Source: Rhipicephalus microplus
Lineage: Eukaryota; Arthropoda; Arachnida; Ixodida; Ixodidae
Assembly: GCF_043290135.1 (NCBI RefSeq)
Contig: NC_134709.1
Coordinates: 71,906,956-71,970,955, forward strand
Reading direction: 5' to 3'
DNA length: 64,000 bases
Positions within the stretch are counted from its first letter, which is position 1; every line of letters begins with the position of its first letter. Positions 1 to 9,994 of the stretch are shown piece after piece. A program made the translations under genes and the position numbers. The notes below the pieces were generated by a model. The model searched no databases. It saw only the letters and a list, made by a program, of their open reading frames with translations, and had not been told where the DNA came from.

Positions 1-735
1 TGCGAAGCATTTCCTAACGAGCTTCGGTGACATTAGGTGTATCTATCTAGTCGCCTACAACTTATAGCTCTCCTGGCCGTTTCGATAACGGTATCAATAC
101 CAAACTAGGTATGGCATAACATGACAGTATGAAGAACATATTTGACTAGTCGTAACATGAAAATCATGATATGTATGTCATGAATGTCATGATGTACATT
201 TATTGGTCCTGCAGCTCTTGCGGTGGTTTAGTTCGCATGGCATGGTGCAAAACTGGTATGGAATGGCATGTCTGCATGGCGAACACAAGCGACAGACCCT
301 AGCATGAACATCATGACATGCGTGTCATGTAACTACATGACTACATTCCACGCTCATGATGCGCTCGCGGTGGTTTCGCTAGCGTCATATAAACAAAGTT
401 TGGTGTTACAGCGCGGGAATAGATGATAAAAGTATGTGACTGATGCAAACATGATAATCCTGACACGCGTGTCATGTAACAACATGACAGCATACCACGC
501 TCATAGCGTGCTCGTGGCCGTTTTGCTTGCTTTACATATACTAAATTTGGTATCACGTGACATGAATAGATGACAAAAGTAAACCACAAATCCAGACATG
601 ATAATCATGACACGGAAGTCGTGTATGGCCCCATTTACCTCCATCTCGTAATGTTGTACTGATTTAAAGTGACATGTCAACATTTTTCATGCGTGCTTCG
701 CATATCATCGATTCCCACTGTTCGTGGGATCTGCC
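1..735 (+). mobile_element. HINE/pearl-like non-autonomous element, copy A (147-bp units)
   Basis: The left end starts at or just before base 1 with TGCGAAGCATTTC, followed by CTTCGG and a very short remnant of a TATC tract (about 40-52). Diverged tandem units follow: the landmark GTTTCG or its equivalent recurs at 79, 226, 373 and 520, exactly 147 bp apart. The right end carries TGCTTCGCAT (694-703), the reverse complement of the left-end motif, then a hairpin TCCCAC/GTGGGA (713-718 with 724-729), then TCTGCC and a T-run. Inverted subterminal repeat, tandem units, microsatellite and terminal hairpin next to T-rich DNA are the published layout of Helentron-associated elements (HINE, DINE-1, bivalve pearl). 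The class is inference; the repeat structure is seen directly. No coding capacity is visible. Confidence 0.7.
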
Positions 736-1640
736 AATATTTTTTCACTCCGCATTCTGCAACGCTTGAGAAAGCCGTGCGTTTTCGTGTATCTCGATTG
801 CCAAGCAGCGCCTGCATATATGAAACTGATCGCGCACAGCCCCTACTTTCCGCAGCGGTACGGAATGCACAGCATACCGCACTACTTCTCGTAGTGGTAC
901 TTGTGTAAAAGCTTCGCCCTCGTAGCTTTCCGTTCGTTGCATATGAATGTTCTCCACGAGTCTATTTTGAGTGCGAATGCACTTTATAAGCGACCCTGAT
1001 TCCGCCATCCGCAGTGCGCCTCCTCCTCTCCCCTAACAACGGCGGGAGGAGCGGAGAGGAGTGTCTGTTGCAACAGCGCAGCGACGTCACACACCACGTG
1101 ATTGCGCGCACTCCTCTGCGCTCCGTGGCAGCGCAGCTACGACTTGCTCGAACTCGGCAAGTCGTCATCCATCGCAGGCATTCACCTCGACTGCGATACC
1201 TCCAACAACGAGTACAACGCAATCGAATGCGAGCACTGCACGTGTCGTGGAACGTGTCGCGCCGGTTGAAGACAAGGCAGCGCTGCAAAGGGCCCGTGAT
1301 GCCGAGCGCAAGAGGGCGAAGTTGGCCGCGGATATAAAGATCATTATTCTGCGAATTCACTCTCACATATACACTTAAACTCACCAATATTTCCCGAGAC
1401 GGTCTGATGGTTCCTGGGAATCGCAATGTGATCACACGGGGGAGTTTATGTCTACTCACTGGCAAATGCCAACGGATTTTAACTTTACTCCCCCTCACAG
1501 CATACCCCGTCCATTCGCACTTAACCATGTTCACCCACGGGGAAATGCTTGAGAGTTTTTATGGAAGCATTCAGTCAATGCCAGCTAGCCCGAGTAAATG
1601 CATTACCGAGTCATGTCAAGGTTGGACTCGTCGTATCTTA
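736..1640. other. Unassigned; locally GC-rich stretch
   Basis: No recognisable gene. About 1010-1330 is clearly GC-richer than its surroundings and has overlapping open frames on both strands, which is what GC-rich DNA gives by chance. One plus-strand frame at about 1258-1326 reads a short Ala/Arg/Lys-rich peptide, too short to assign. It may be part of an undescribed repeat. Confidence 0.3.
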
Positions 1641-2252
1641 TGAAACCCCACCGCGGAGGTTGGCAAAAGATATGGGTTAGTAATATACCAATATTTTTCA
1701 CCGGAAATAATAGAAAACAGGTAAAGGTCACCTGGAGAATATAAAACACTTTTAAAAGAACTCAAGTCTAAACTCAGTGAGTAACAGAGGCAAGGCACTT
1801 GCGGAAATGAAGATATCAGACTGTCACATTTTAGAAGAATACGGTTGGTGGTCTTGGAAGATTAGCGATGTTGCTTTTGTTTTCAAAGAAACAATTCTTT
1901 ACTGCGAAAAAACGGCTGTGAGGCCCTAGAGACGTCTTTATGCTCTCCCATAGTAGAGTACCAAGAGCTCTAAATTGTTAAGTACTTCAAAACACACGCA
2001 AACAAAATTCGTGAAGTGTGATGCCCACGGTAAGACAATATGCTCTCTCATAGTAGAGTACCTCGTACTTTAAATTGTTAACAACTTTTTTATAACCCCA
2101 TACCCGTAAACAACTCGTCTTAAGCTTTAAGAGACGGCTTCGTGTTCTGAAATAGTATAAAGAACGCCATACTCAATGTTCGTTGAACGTTTGTTCTATG
2201 AGCGCTTGTGTACTTAGTGCTCTAAGTAGTTGACCATTTTTTTCTAAACCCG
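1641..2252. other. Unassigned AT-rich DNA
   Basis: No gene, RNA or repeat recognised. An imperfect direct repeat of TGCTCTC(C/T)CATAGTAGAGTA occurs at about 1939 and 2040; its meaning is unknown. Confidence 0.4.
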
Positions 2253-2337
2253 TTATTATTATTATTATTATTAATATTAATATTATTATTATTATTATTA
2301 TTATTAGTAGTAGTAGTAGTAGTAGTAGTAATAGTAG
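2253..2337. repeat. (TTA)n grading into (TAG)n trinucleotide array
   Basis: About 85 bp of uninterrupted TTA/TAT repeats that change to TAG repeats in the last third. Confidence 0.9.
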
Positions 2338-2404
2338 CGTGTATCCACTCTAGTTTATTAGTTGCTGTATAAATGGCGTTGTATGTATATCTCCCTGAGA
2401 ATAA

Positions 2405-2800
<396 letters not shown>

Positions 2801-4088
2801 ATAAGACCATCCGACGCTTCACTTCACTCTTTATCATTTACCTCGTTTACATGCTGGGAATTTTTTTTCCTTCAGCTCCACGAATTAAACAAACCATTGT
2901 ACCAGATGTTGGATATTGACAAAAAAATTTGGGGAGCAATAAGTGACACTGATGTTTTCGCGTTCATAAGTGGTATCATTGAGAGGTCATCATCATTTCA
3001 CAAGGAGAACTCCCAAAATCATATTTTTATATTGATCAGCTACGTTATTTCAGAGAACGAAGCATCAGAACGTTTTTCTTTCCTAAGTATTTGTGGGAGG
3101 TTTTCTAAGCAAAAAGCTTCAACTGGCAGTTTGAACATACTCGAATGCTCTGGAACGTTGATAAGAAGTTTTCTATACAAAAATCTTCTCTGGGTAGACG
3201 AAATTTGCATTCAAAGCAACAAGCGTGCTGACGCGAATCAAGGAAATTATAGATTACAAACGAGCATTCTATTTTTTTGTGGTTAGATATGGGTCTTACT
3301 GATGATGATAGCAATAACCAAGCTTCAGATCGGGCTGAATGAGACTCATAAATGCTTGTCGTGGGCTCTTCGTAACCCTTGTGACGTAGTGTCACTTAGT
3401 TTTCCTCCCGTTGTAGTTTCTGGCTGGGTTATCATAATTTACAAATGCCTTCATGATGGTATGATTTCCACAAGCTTTACAGATAATAGGCCAGAAAAGA
3501 TAACATGAAAATACACTTTGCGCCTACCTTACCGCGTGCGGCCCAATACACTTGTCTCATTTCATCTAAAACAAATAGGCCTGCGTAACAGACAATCCTA
3601 TCGCTCATTTTTGTCGCTGGTCATTGCCACTCAAAAATTGTGTGCATGCGGTTGGCTCTTTCACAACATCAGAAGCGATAAGCTGATGTAAAGCGCTGGT
3701 GCTCACAAGGGTGGTAGCCCCGGACAGTGCTACTTAAATTCAGCGTATGGAACCTAACTACGATTGTCCTCGACAGATGCTGAGACTGCTTTAAGTGCTC
3801 AAAAACTGCTTCGAATTCAATGAAAACTGACTTATTCCTAGCGTTGTGAGAATGTATTACATGCGGAAAAGTAGGAAAGTTGCAGATGCTTGCTGCATTT
3901 TGCATTTGTATTAAGTGCTAAGGGATGTATCAACGTATTTGTGTGTGTTTAGTAGTAGTGTGCATAAAATGAACGTGTCAGGTACGTAGGCTATACTGCA
4001 GTGTAAATTGTGACGCTTGGTTCGATGTAACATGGACAGCCTTGTTAAAGCAGAGATGTGAGTTTTACGGGCTATGGTGTGATTCTGT
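2801..4088. other. Unassigned
   Basis: No feature recognised on either strand. Open frames are short and without known motifs. Confidence 0.4.
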
Positions 4089-4302
4089 GCATATCATAAG
4101 CAATGATTGATATTTTATTTATTTATACATACAGCAGCCTCTATTAGGGCTATTGCAGGAGTGGACATACAAATGATCAGGTGATAACAAGCAGAAACAA
4201 AAACATGAGCATATGGCACAAATTTGTGGTTCATAGTACTACACAAGATACAGAATGAACAGAGCAAGAGCACAGAAAGCAAAAGAACATGAAAATATCT
4301 AC

Positions 4303-4890
4303 TTAACACGCATGTGATATTGCACTCAGAAAATGCTCCAAAGGAAGCCCGCGGGTATCGCCGGGTAGCAAGTTCCAGAGCTCAATAGTGAAGGGAAAAA
4401 AACTATACTTAAACAAATCAGTTTTGGGGTGAAGTGGCGTAATATTTTGCGCATGTTGACTCCTGGTGTGAACTGAGGGTGGTGTGGCAAACTGCAGATA
4501 CCTGTGGAGCGAGGGCAAGCGCGGCGAATTAATCAAGGTGTACAGGAGCTTTAAGCATTCTGAATGGCGCCTGGCAGATAAAGGAGTTAAACCCAAAGGT
4601 GCTAAGTTGGACGTAGGCGAAAAATCCCGGTCATATCTTCGGTAGATAAAACGGACGGCTTTTTTTTGTATGGATTCTAGTTTTGCAATGTCGGACGCTT
4701 TGTGTGGATTCCACACGACACAACCGTATTCGAGTAATGGCCGTAATAACGTTTTAAATGCTAAGAGCTTGGTTTCTTTTGGTGCTACACGGAGAACGCG
4801 CTGTAAGTAACCTAATCTCTTCAGGGCTTTATTATACGTAATATCAATGTGTTTGGACCAGGACATGTTGTGAGTGAAATGAAGGATATG
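4303..4890 (-). pseudogene. CR1/Jockey-type LINE ORF2, C-terminal fragment
   Basis: About 190 residues of the region after the reverse transcriptase core of a CR1/L2/Jockey-group LINE. Typical signatures: a start like THNMSWSKHI, then KALKRLGYLQR, LLRPLLEYGCVVWNPH, LESIQKKAVRFI, and the terminal domain SFFPFTIELWNLLP ending in a stop. The catalytic palm is missing because the copy is 5'-truncated where the Ruka SINE joins it. The retained frame is open, so the insertion may not be very old. The product on its own can have no function. Confidence 0.85.
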
Positions 4891-5117
4891 TGGGATTTAA
4901 CTTCCCAAAACCACCAAATGATTATGAAAGACGCCGCAGTGAAGGAATCCGGAAATTTCGACCAGCTGGGGTTCTATACCGGGCATCCAAATCTGAGCAC
5001 ACCGACCTACAAAATTTCCGCCTCTGTCGGAAATGCAGCCGCCGCCGCCGGGATTTGATCCCGCGACCTGCGGGTCAGCAGCCGAGTACCTTAGCCACTA
5101 GACCACCACGGCGGGGC
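4891..5117 (-). mobile_element. Ruka-type tRNA-derived SINE, full length
   Basis: On the minus strand it starts GCCCCGCCGTGG, with a pol III A box TGGTCTAGTGGCTAAGG (5089-5106 region) and a B box GGTCGCGGGATCAAATCC (5051-5068). The body contains GGCGGAAATTTTGTAGG and a 3' part ending GGTTTTGGGAAGTTAAATCC. Diverged 3' parts of the same family lie at 21.7, 36.2 and 61.9 kb. The usual CAAT-type tail is replaced here by LINE sequence. Confidence 0.85.
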
Positions 5118-5130
5118 TGCATATCATAAG

Positions 5131-5668
5131 TAGTGGTCCTGGTCGTATGTCAGAAACATTTTGTTTCAGCTTGCGTAATAATGAAGAGAGAGAGAGAGAG
5201 AAAAATGTAGTGTGGGAAGTCGGGGATATCAAACGAAACATAAATATTTGCTTTACTGCCATGCAGTGGCGAAAAGGTAGGAGGAAGGCAGAAACGTAGA
5301 GAGATAAGCAAACCTTTGTGGTACTTTTATAAAGGCGAACGTTGAGCACCACCATAATTACTGGAGTTGCCTTTACGTACACTTTCATGCACCAGGTCCG
5401 CTTTTCCGCAACATGACCTCCTCAAGTCGCTTTCAGATATGTTAAGTCAGCTATCCTTGTACCCGGGTACCCACTTAAGACGCATGCTCACATACCACAC
5501 CCTATTTCAGAGATATTTGTCATACACCGTGTTTACATGCATGTGTTACTATTTAAAAGGGTTTCATGTCGTAGAGGGCAGGAAAATGACGTTATTTTTG
5601 TCATGATGCTGTCTTTTGTGAAGTCTGGAATACAGGTATTCAAAGATGACTATAAGAGCAACCCCGTG

Positions 5669-5670
<2 letters not shown>
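5131..5670. other. Unassigned; short (GA)n run
   Basis: No gene. A short (GA)n run lies at about 5186-5202. Nothing else is recognised. Confidence 0.4.
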
Positions 5671-5859
<189 letters not shown>

Positions 5860-8134
5860 CTTCATTGGTCGAGCCCATGTAAATTTGTAACTGAAACCCA
5901 GTTTTTGCAATTTTCTTTCTACAGACAACAAATTACAAGAGCACCTAAATATGTTGTATCATTGTTGCTTCGTCACATGACACTATTGTTTACCAGACAA
6001 AGCACGCTTTACAGGAGCAGTTATATGTGTGAGTACTTCCACTTGCATTGCTTTTTCGCAGAGCCCACAAGCCTAAAGTTCAAAACAGGCTTTACAGAAG
6101 CGTCTGTCATTGAACCTACCGTGTTTATGCACACAATTGGGATCTAACAGGTACAATATAATTTACAAGACCACTAAATTTTTACAGGAAGGAGGGGGCA
6201 AGTCTTGTGCCGTTTATACAACTGCTTATACAATTGGGCTGAGTGCAATCACCACAGACTTAGGAGACGTTCGGTGTTGTAGTATTACCGGCAACGTATA
6301 CTAACGCAACAGACATGCGTTCACTGTTGAGCCTGCTGTAGGGGGTTGGATACAGTGGATCTGAATGCCTAAGAAAAACATTCACATGTTGGGTATTTAT
6401 TGGCATGAGACCAACGGGCGTCTGTTTTTGGGACCACTCACTTAAGATATCATTGAAATAATCTTTCTATAAGTTCATCAGAAGCACTCAGAATTTCAAA
6501 TTCAATGGTAAAATATGTATTGTGATATGTAAGTATTTCTTTAGTTCCGTCAGGACGTGTCCCAATAATATTTCATATGCAAACCTCCTGTACCCACCTA
6601 GTTATTATAATGTTATTTATCTGTTTATATTAACAGCTTGTTCACTATATAAGTTGTGCGTTTCCCTTGTTTATTTTGTATGTGCGAATAACGTTTTTTG
6701 GTGTATATGTAGTTTCATTGTTATTCTTTCCATTTTTGTGTATTGAAGTTCAACGAACTTCTACATGTGCTCATCAAAGAGGGTCTGAAGTGCTGTGAAA
6801 CAAAAAAAGACGTTAGCACGGCAACGCGGCAAACACTGTTCCAGTACGTTAGAAAGAAGCTGTTTTTTTCAACAACGCCACATAATGCATGCTGTAACCA
6901 GTGACAGGTAACTGCCATGGCGATTATGTGCTTGCAGTGAAAGTAATCAAACGAGTGAGGTTGTAGCAGTGCAATTTCAGAACGTTTAGAAACCCATGTT
7001 TTGGGGGTTCATGTTTTTTTTGAAGTACTCAATTATATATTCTAGAAAACCACACGTTTGAATAGTGTCTGTGCATGTTTGTTTATTGTTATCCACTTCA
7101 TTGCTTGGCCATCCAAGCGAAATTGGCTGAATTCAAGAACACACTATCCTTTGCTGGTTTTAGATTTAGTTGGCTTTTTTAAGATCTGGAGCAGCGTAAC
7201 ATTTTCGCTTCGCGCGAAAATATGAAACTGATGAGTTCAAGTGCGTATAATACGAAGACAGACATGTTAAATAATGACTTCAATAGAGAAGAATTAGGAC
7301 TAGGACATGGAGGCAAAAAAGATTGTCCTCACTTCATGCTATAACAATTGTTATTTGACGTGGAAGTCCTCGGTTAGCGCTATTTAAATCATCAAGACTT
7401 ACCAAAACTAGCTCTAGCCGCCACCTCTCTAAGGATATGCTTAGTAACCGAAGAGAAAGGAACGTAAAGACATGTTTAGACCACGTGCGCTGCGTATGAA
7501 TAATTGATAAAGATCATAAGCGTAAACGCACGCGATGTAATGAACTTGTTCATCCGTTGTTGAACTCAGTGTAAAGAACGTAAAGAATGGACGTGAATGT
7601 TACCGGGCCTGCGACCTCTACGACAAATAGGGATGCGACCCTTACGTATGGTCAATAGGCAAAGCAGTTTAGGTTTTCCCGGTCCGATCGCTTAACTTCC
7701 GGCATCCCCAGATCCCGCGTTTTCGCGCGCGTCTTGAAAACTATAGAGTAGCGTTTCTGTGCAGTTGGTTTGCCGGACTAGATGGCACACGCAACGACCA
7801 TGAATGAGAGCACACGTCAGGTCTTCCGCTTAGCCCGAACAGTGAAGCCACAATCAAACACGCGAACGCTGCTAGGCTGCAATATTTGGAGTGAGGACGC
7901 AATGCAAAGTCAGAGTAGTGATTGGCGCGTCATAAAAAAACAAATCGCAGTGAAAATAACAATGTGAACATACGTAGTCGCTAGCTACGCCTACGGAAGA
8001 TAATGCACTAACGGGATACGACACTTATTATAGACGCGACAGCAGTCTGAATGTGGCTTAACAGTAGCACAAATGCTCTAATTGCGACCAGAAACGCTCT
8101 TTTCAAAAGCGCATGTCTGCAACTAGGACCCACG
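5860..8134. other. Unassigned
   Basis: About 2.3 kb with no recognised gene or mobile element on either strand. All open frames are under 85 codons and lack known motifs. Confidence 0.4.
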
Positions 8135-8282
8135 TCTTTACAGCGAAAGCTGTTATAAGATCACAACTAGAGTCCCGCACAGTTGTCCACCATCGTCACC
8201 GGTGTCCGTAACCACACCGTGTGAAATACAGCATACATAGGGTCAAGTCCACAAATGAACAATCGACGTTACAAAGTAAATC

Positions 8283-9269
8283 TCATACAACAGATTGTCC
8301 AAAGCAGTATTTGAGCAGCACACTTCATGAACTCAGCCGACCAGTCTGGCTGAAATTGCAGTTGGTCATAAAGATCTCTTAGCCGCACAGTCATTTGCAC
8401 GAAGCGGCATCGTGAACACACTATTGGTTCCACATGCCTGTCTGACATGCGAGTTTTCTATAAACAATGCATGCGCATTAACAACTGCATGTCAACTGTC
8501 ATGTAGTTACATTTGGGTGGTGGAAGATAACACATGCTATGAGAATTTAAATCCAGGCGCTTTTTTAAAAGCCTTCTGCAGGACGTCGCAAAAAATAATG
8601 GCATCCTTACAACTGATATAGCCATGTTGTATTGTTTCTGGAACTTCACAGAGGTGGCAGTTATTTGAGGATACAAATATGCCTTTTGTGTTTAACCAGG
8701 TTTTACAGGTAGTGTTTCTGTATGCACTTTGTGAAAACATATGTCTTGATTATGGGTTAAATAGGCATTTTCATTACACGGGTTAGCAACTCATGACCAG
8801 AAAATCCAATATATAGTGAGCGGTAAAATGGGGTCGGAAAGATTACATCCCGCATAGCATAATGTGGTGTTTTCTTGAGCTAGAGAACAAGTACTCATTA
8901 GAGAATCTGGCTCTCAGGAAACGCAACTGATTCGTATACTTCACGCAAGAATTCTTGCAGATAGGGAGGCGATGCAAAACTAGTAGATTGCACTAAATTT
9001 GGTAAAACATCTGCGAAATTCACTTGCAAGAATGTTTGAAGCAATGTATGAGCACAGCCATGAAAATAGGAAAAGCGCCACGCGACTTTTTTAATAAAGA
9101 GGTGTACCAACCCAAGACCACCTGTGCAGACAGGTTTAAAAACATTGTCTTGCCTCATCGGTTCATTGGTTGATGGCCAAATGAAGGTTGGAAATTTACG
9201 GTGAAATTTCTGTATGTAAGCCCTCGACCAACAAATTATTTGCAGAACGTAGAATATTTTTGTTGCCAA
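8283..9269 (-). pseudogene. LINE ORF2 C-terminal part (connector and Cys/His motif)
   Basis: Downstream continuation of the same LINE in several frames. About 9269-8898 reads a Trp-rich connector (LATKIFYVLQIICWSRAY, TGGLGLVHL). About 8740-8537 reads CHLCEVPETIQHGYISC, a CCHC-like motif usual near the C-terminus of these proteins, followed by DVLQKAFKK. A region near 8400-8290 reads MTVRLRDLYDQLQFQPDW before a stop. At least two frameshifts separate these blocks, so this is a dead copy. Confidence 0.65.
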
Positions 9270-9365
9270 AAACAGGTTGCACGCTTTAGCTCTGCCGATG
9301 ATTGGGAGGTTATGAAGAATGAACGTCTGGGCAAAGCACTTTAGGGTGGGTACACGTTATTTTCA

Positions 9366-9905
9366 TTAATGTGCACTTAATTGATATGCATTTAATGGAA
9401 CGGCTACGTATTCTGGCGGAACACAACACATTTCTATATCATCAAAATAGGTTGGTTTATATGTCAATGGGCCAAACCTCAGTCCCAAGCTTTTAGCAAA
9501 GTTTCTTCGTGCCCCTGAAATTCTTCCGAATTCTCCTATTGTTGACTTCACCATTTTAATACTAGAAAGATCTGTGAAAAAGAATGCTATGTCATCCACA
9601 TACGCCAATACCTTTAACTCACTCCCATAAGCAATGAAACCGCGGACGCTACCAGATCCATTTACACTTAAGCACAGTGGCTCTAAGTAAAGGGCAAAAA
9701 GCATTGGTGACAATGGACAACCCTGTTTCACAGACAAGTTAAGAAACACGGGTTTTGTAAGATAGTCATCAACAATTAAACGGGTTGAACATTCATCGTA
9801 GCACAGTTTCACACCTTTAAATATAGTGGAGTCAACGTTGGCATGTTCGAGAAAAGAAAACAGAAAAGAATTGCGAGCCCGATCAAAGGCTTTCGCTAAG
9901 TCCAC
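9366..9905 (-). pseudogene. LINE reverse transcriptase core (Tx1/L1-like)
   Basis: About 180 residues covering the palm of a LINE reverse transcriptase: DLAKAFDRARNSFLF (first catalytic Asp), VKQGCPLSPMLFALYLEPL, and the YVDD box in LAYVDDIAFF. The enzyme would copy LINE RNA into DNA at a nicked target. The form GCPLSPMLFALYLEPL is typical of L1/Tx1-type rather than CR1 or I elements. The fingers are missing because of 5' truncation, and the frame closes shortly after the palm. Confidence 0.85.
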
Positions 9906-9926
9906 TTGTAGTATTGCCAGTTGTTT

Positions 9927-9994
9927 GTGACTTCTTGGCTAACTTGCCTTAGGCAGGCTTGTGACTAGTTGGCAAACTTGCGTTATGCATGCTT
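9927..9994. repeat. Two 34-bp tandem units
   Basis: GTGAC(T) starts both units (9927 and 9961) and both end in GCTT. The two 34-base units differ at a handful of positions. They lie directly beyond the 5' end of the LINE. Confidence 0.75.

Larger units (their letters stand above)
4089..5130 (-). mobile_element. Chimeric insertion: Ruka SINE joined to LINE 3' end, one shared TSD
   Basis: On the minus strand the order is: target duplication CTTATGATATGCA, complete Ruka-type SINE (5117 down to about 4891), LINE 3'-terminal coding part (about 4890 to 4303), LINE tail with TAAA units (about 4105-4132), then the target duplication again. The 13-bp duplication lies at 4089-4100 and 5118-5130 (plus-strand core GCATATCATAAG). 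There is no second duplication around the SINE alone that I can see. This suggests one reverse-transcription event that switched template from LINE RNA to SINE RNA. Confidence 0.65.
8135..9925 (-). mobile_element. Decayed Tx1/L1-like LINE, 5'-truncated
   Basis: On the minus strand it runs from a reverse transcriptase core (9905 down to 9366), through the thumb and connector (to about 8898), a cysteine/histidine motif region (about 8740-8537) and a C-terminal region (to about 8283), into a 3' UTR that ends near 8135 with a hairpin ACAGC-TTTC-GCTGT. It is truncated at the 5' side inside the reverse transcriptase and lacks endonuclease and ORF1. Several frameshifts and stops are present. I could not find a target-site duplication. 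Confidence 0.75.

Noticed and set aside
962..1534. 190-codon minus-strand frame
   Set aside because: It lies in a GC-rich stretch where all frames stay open; no motif, Arg-rich composition is typical of chance frames.
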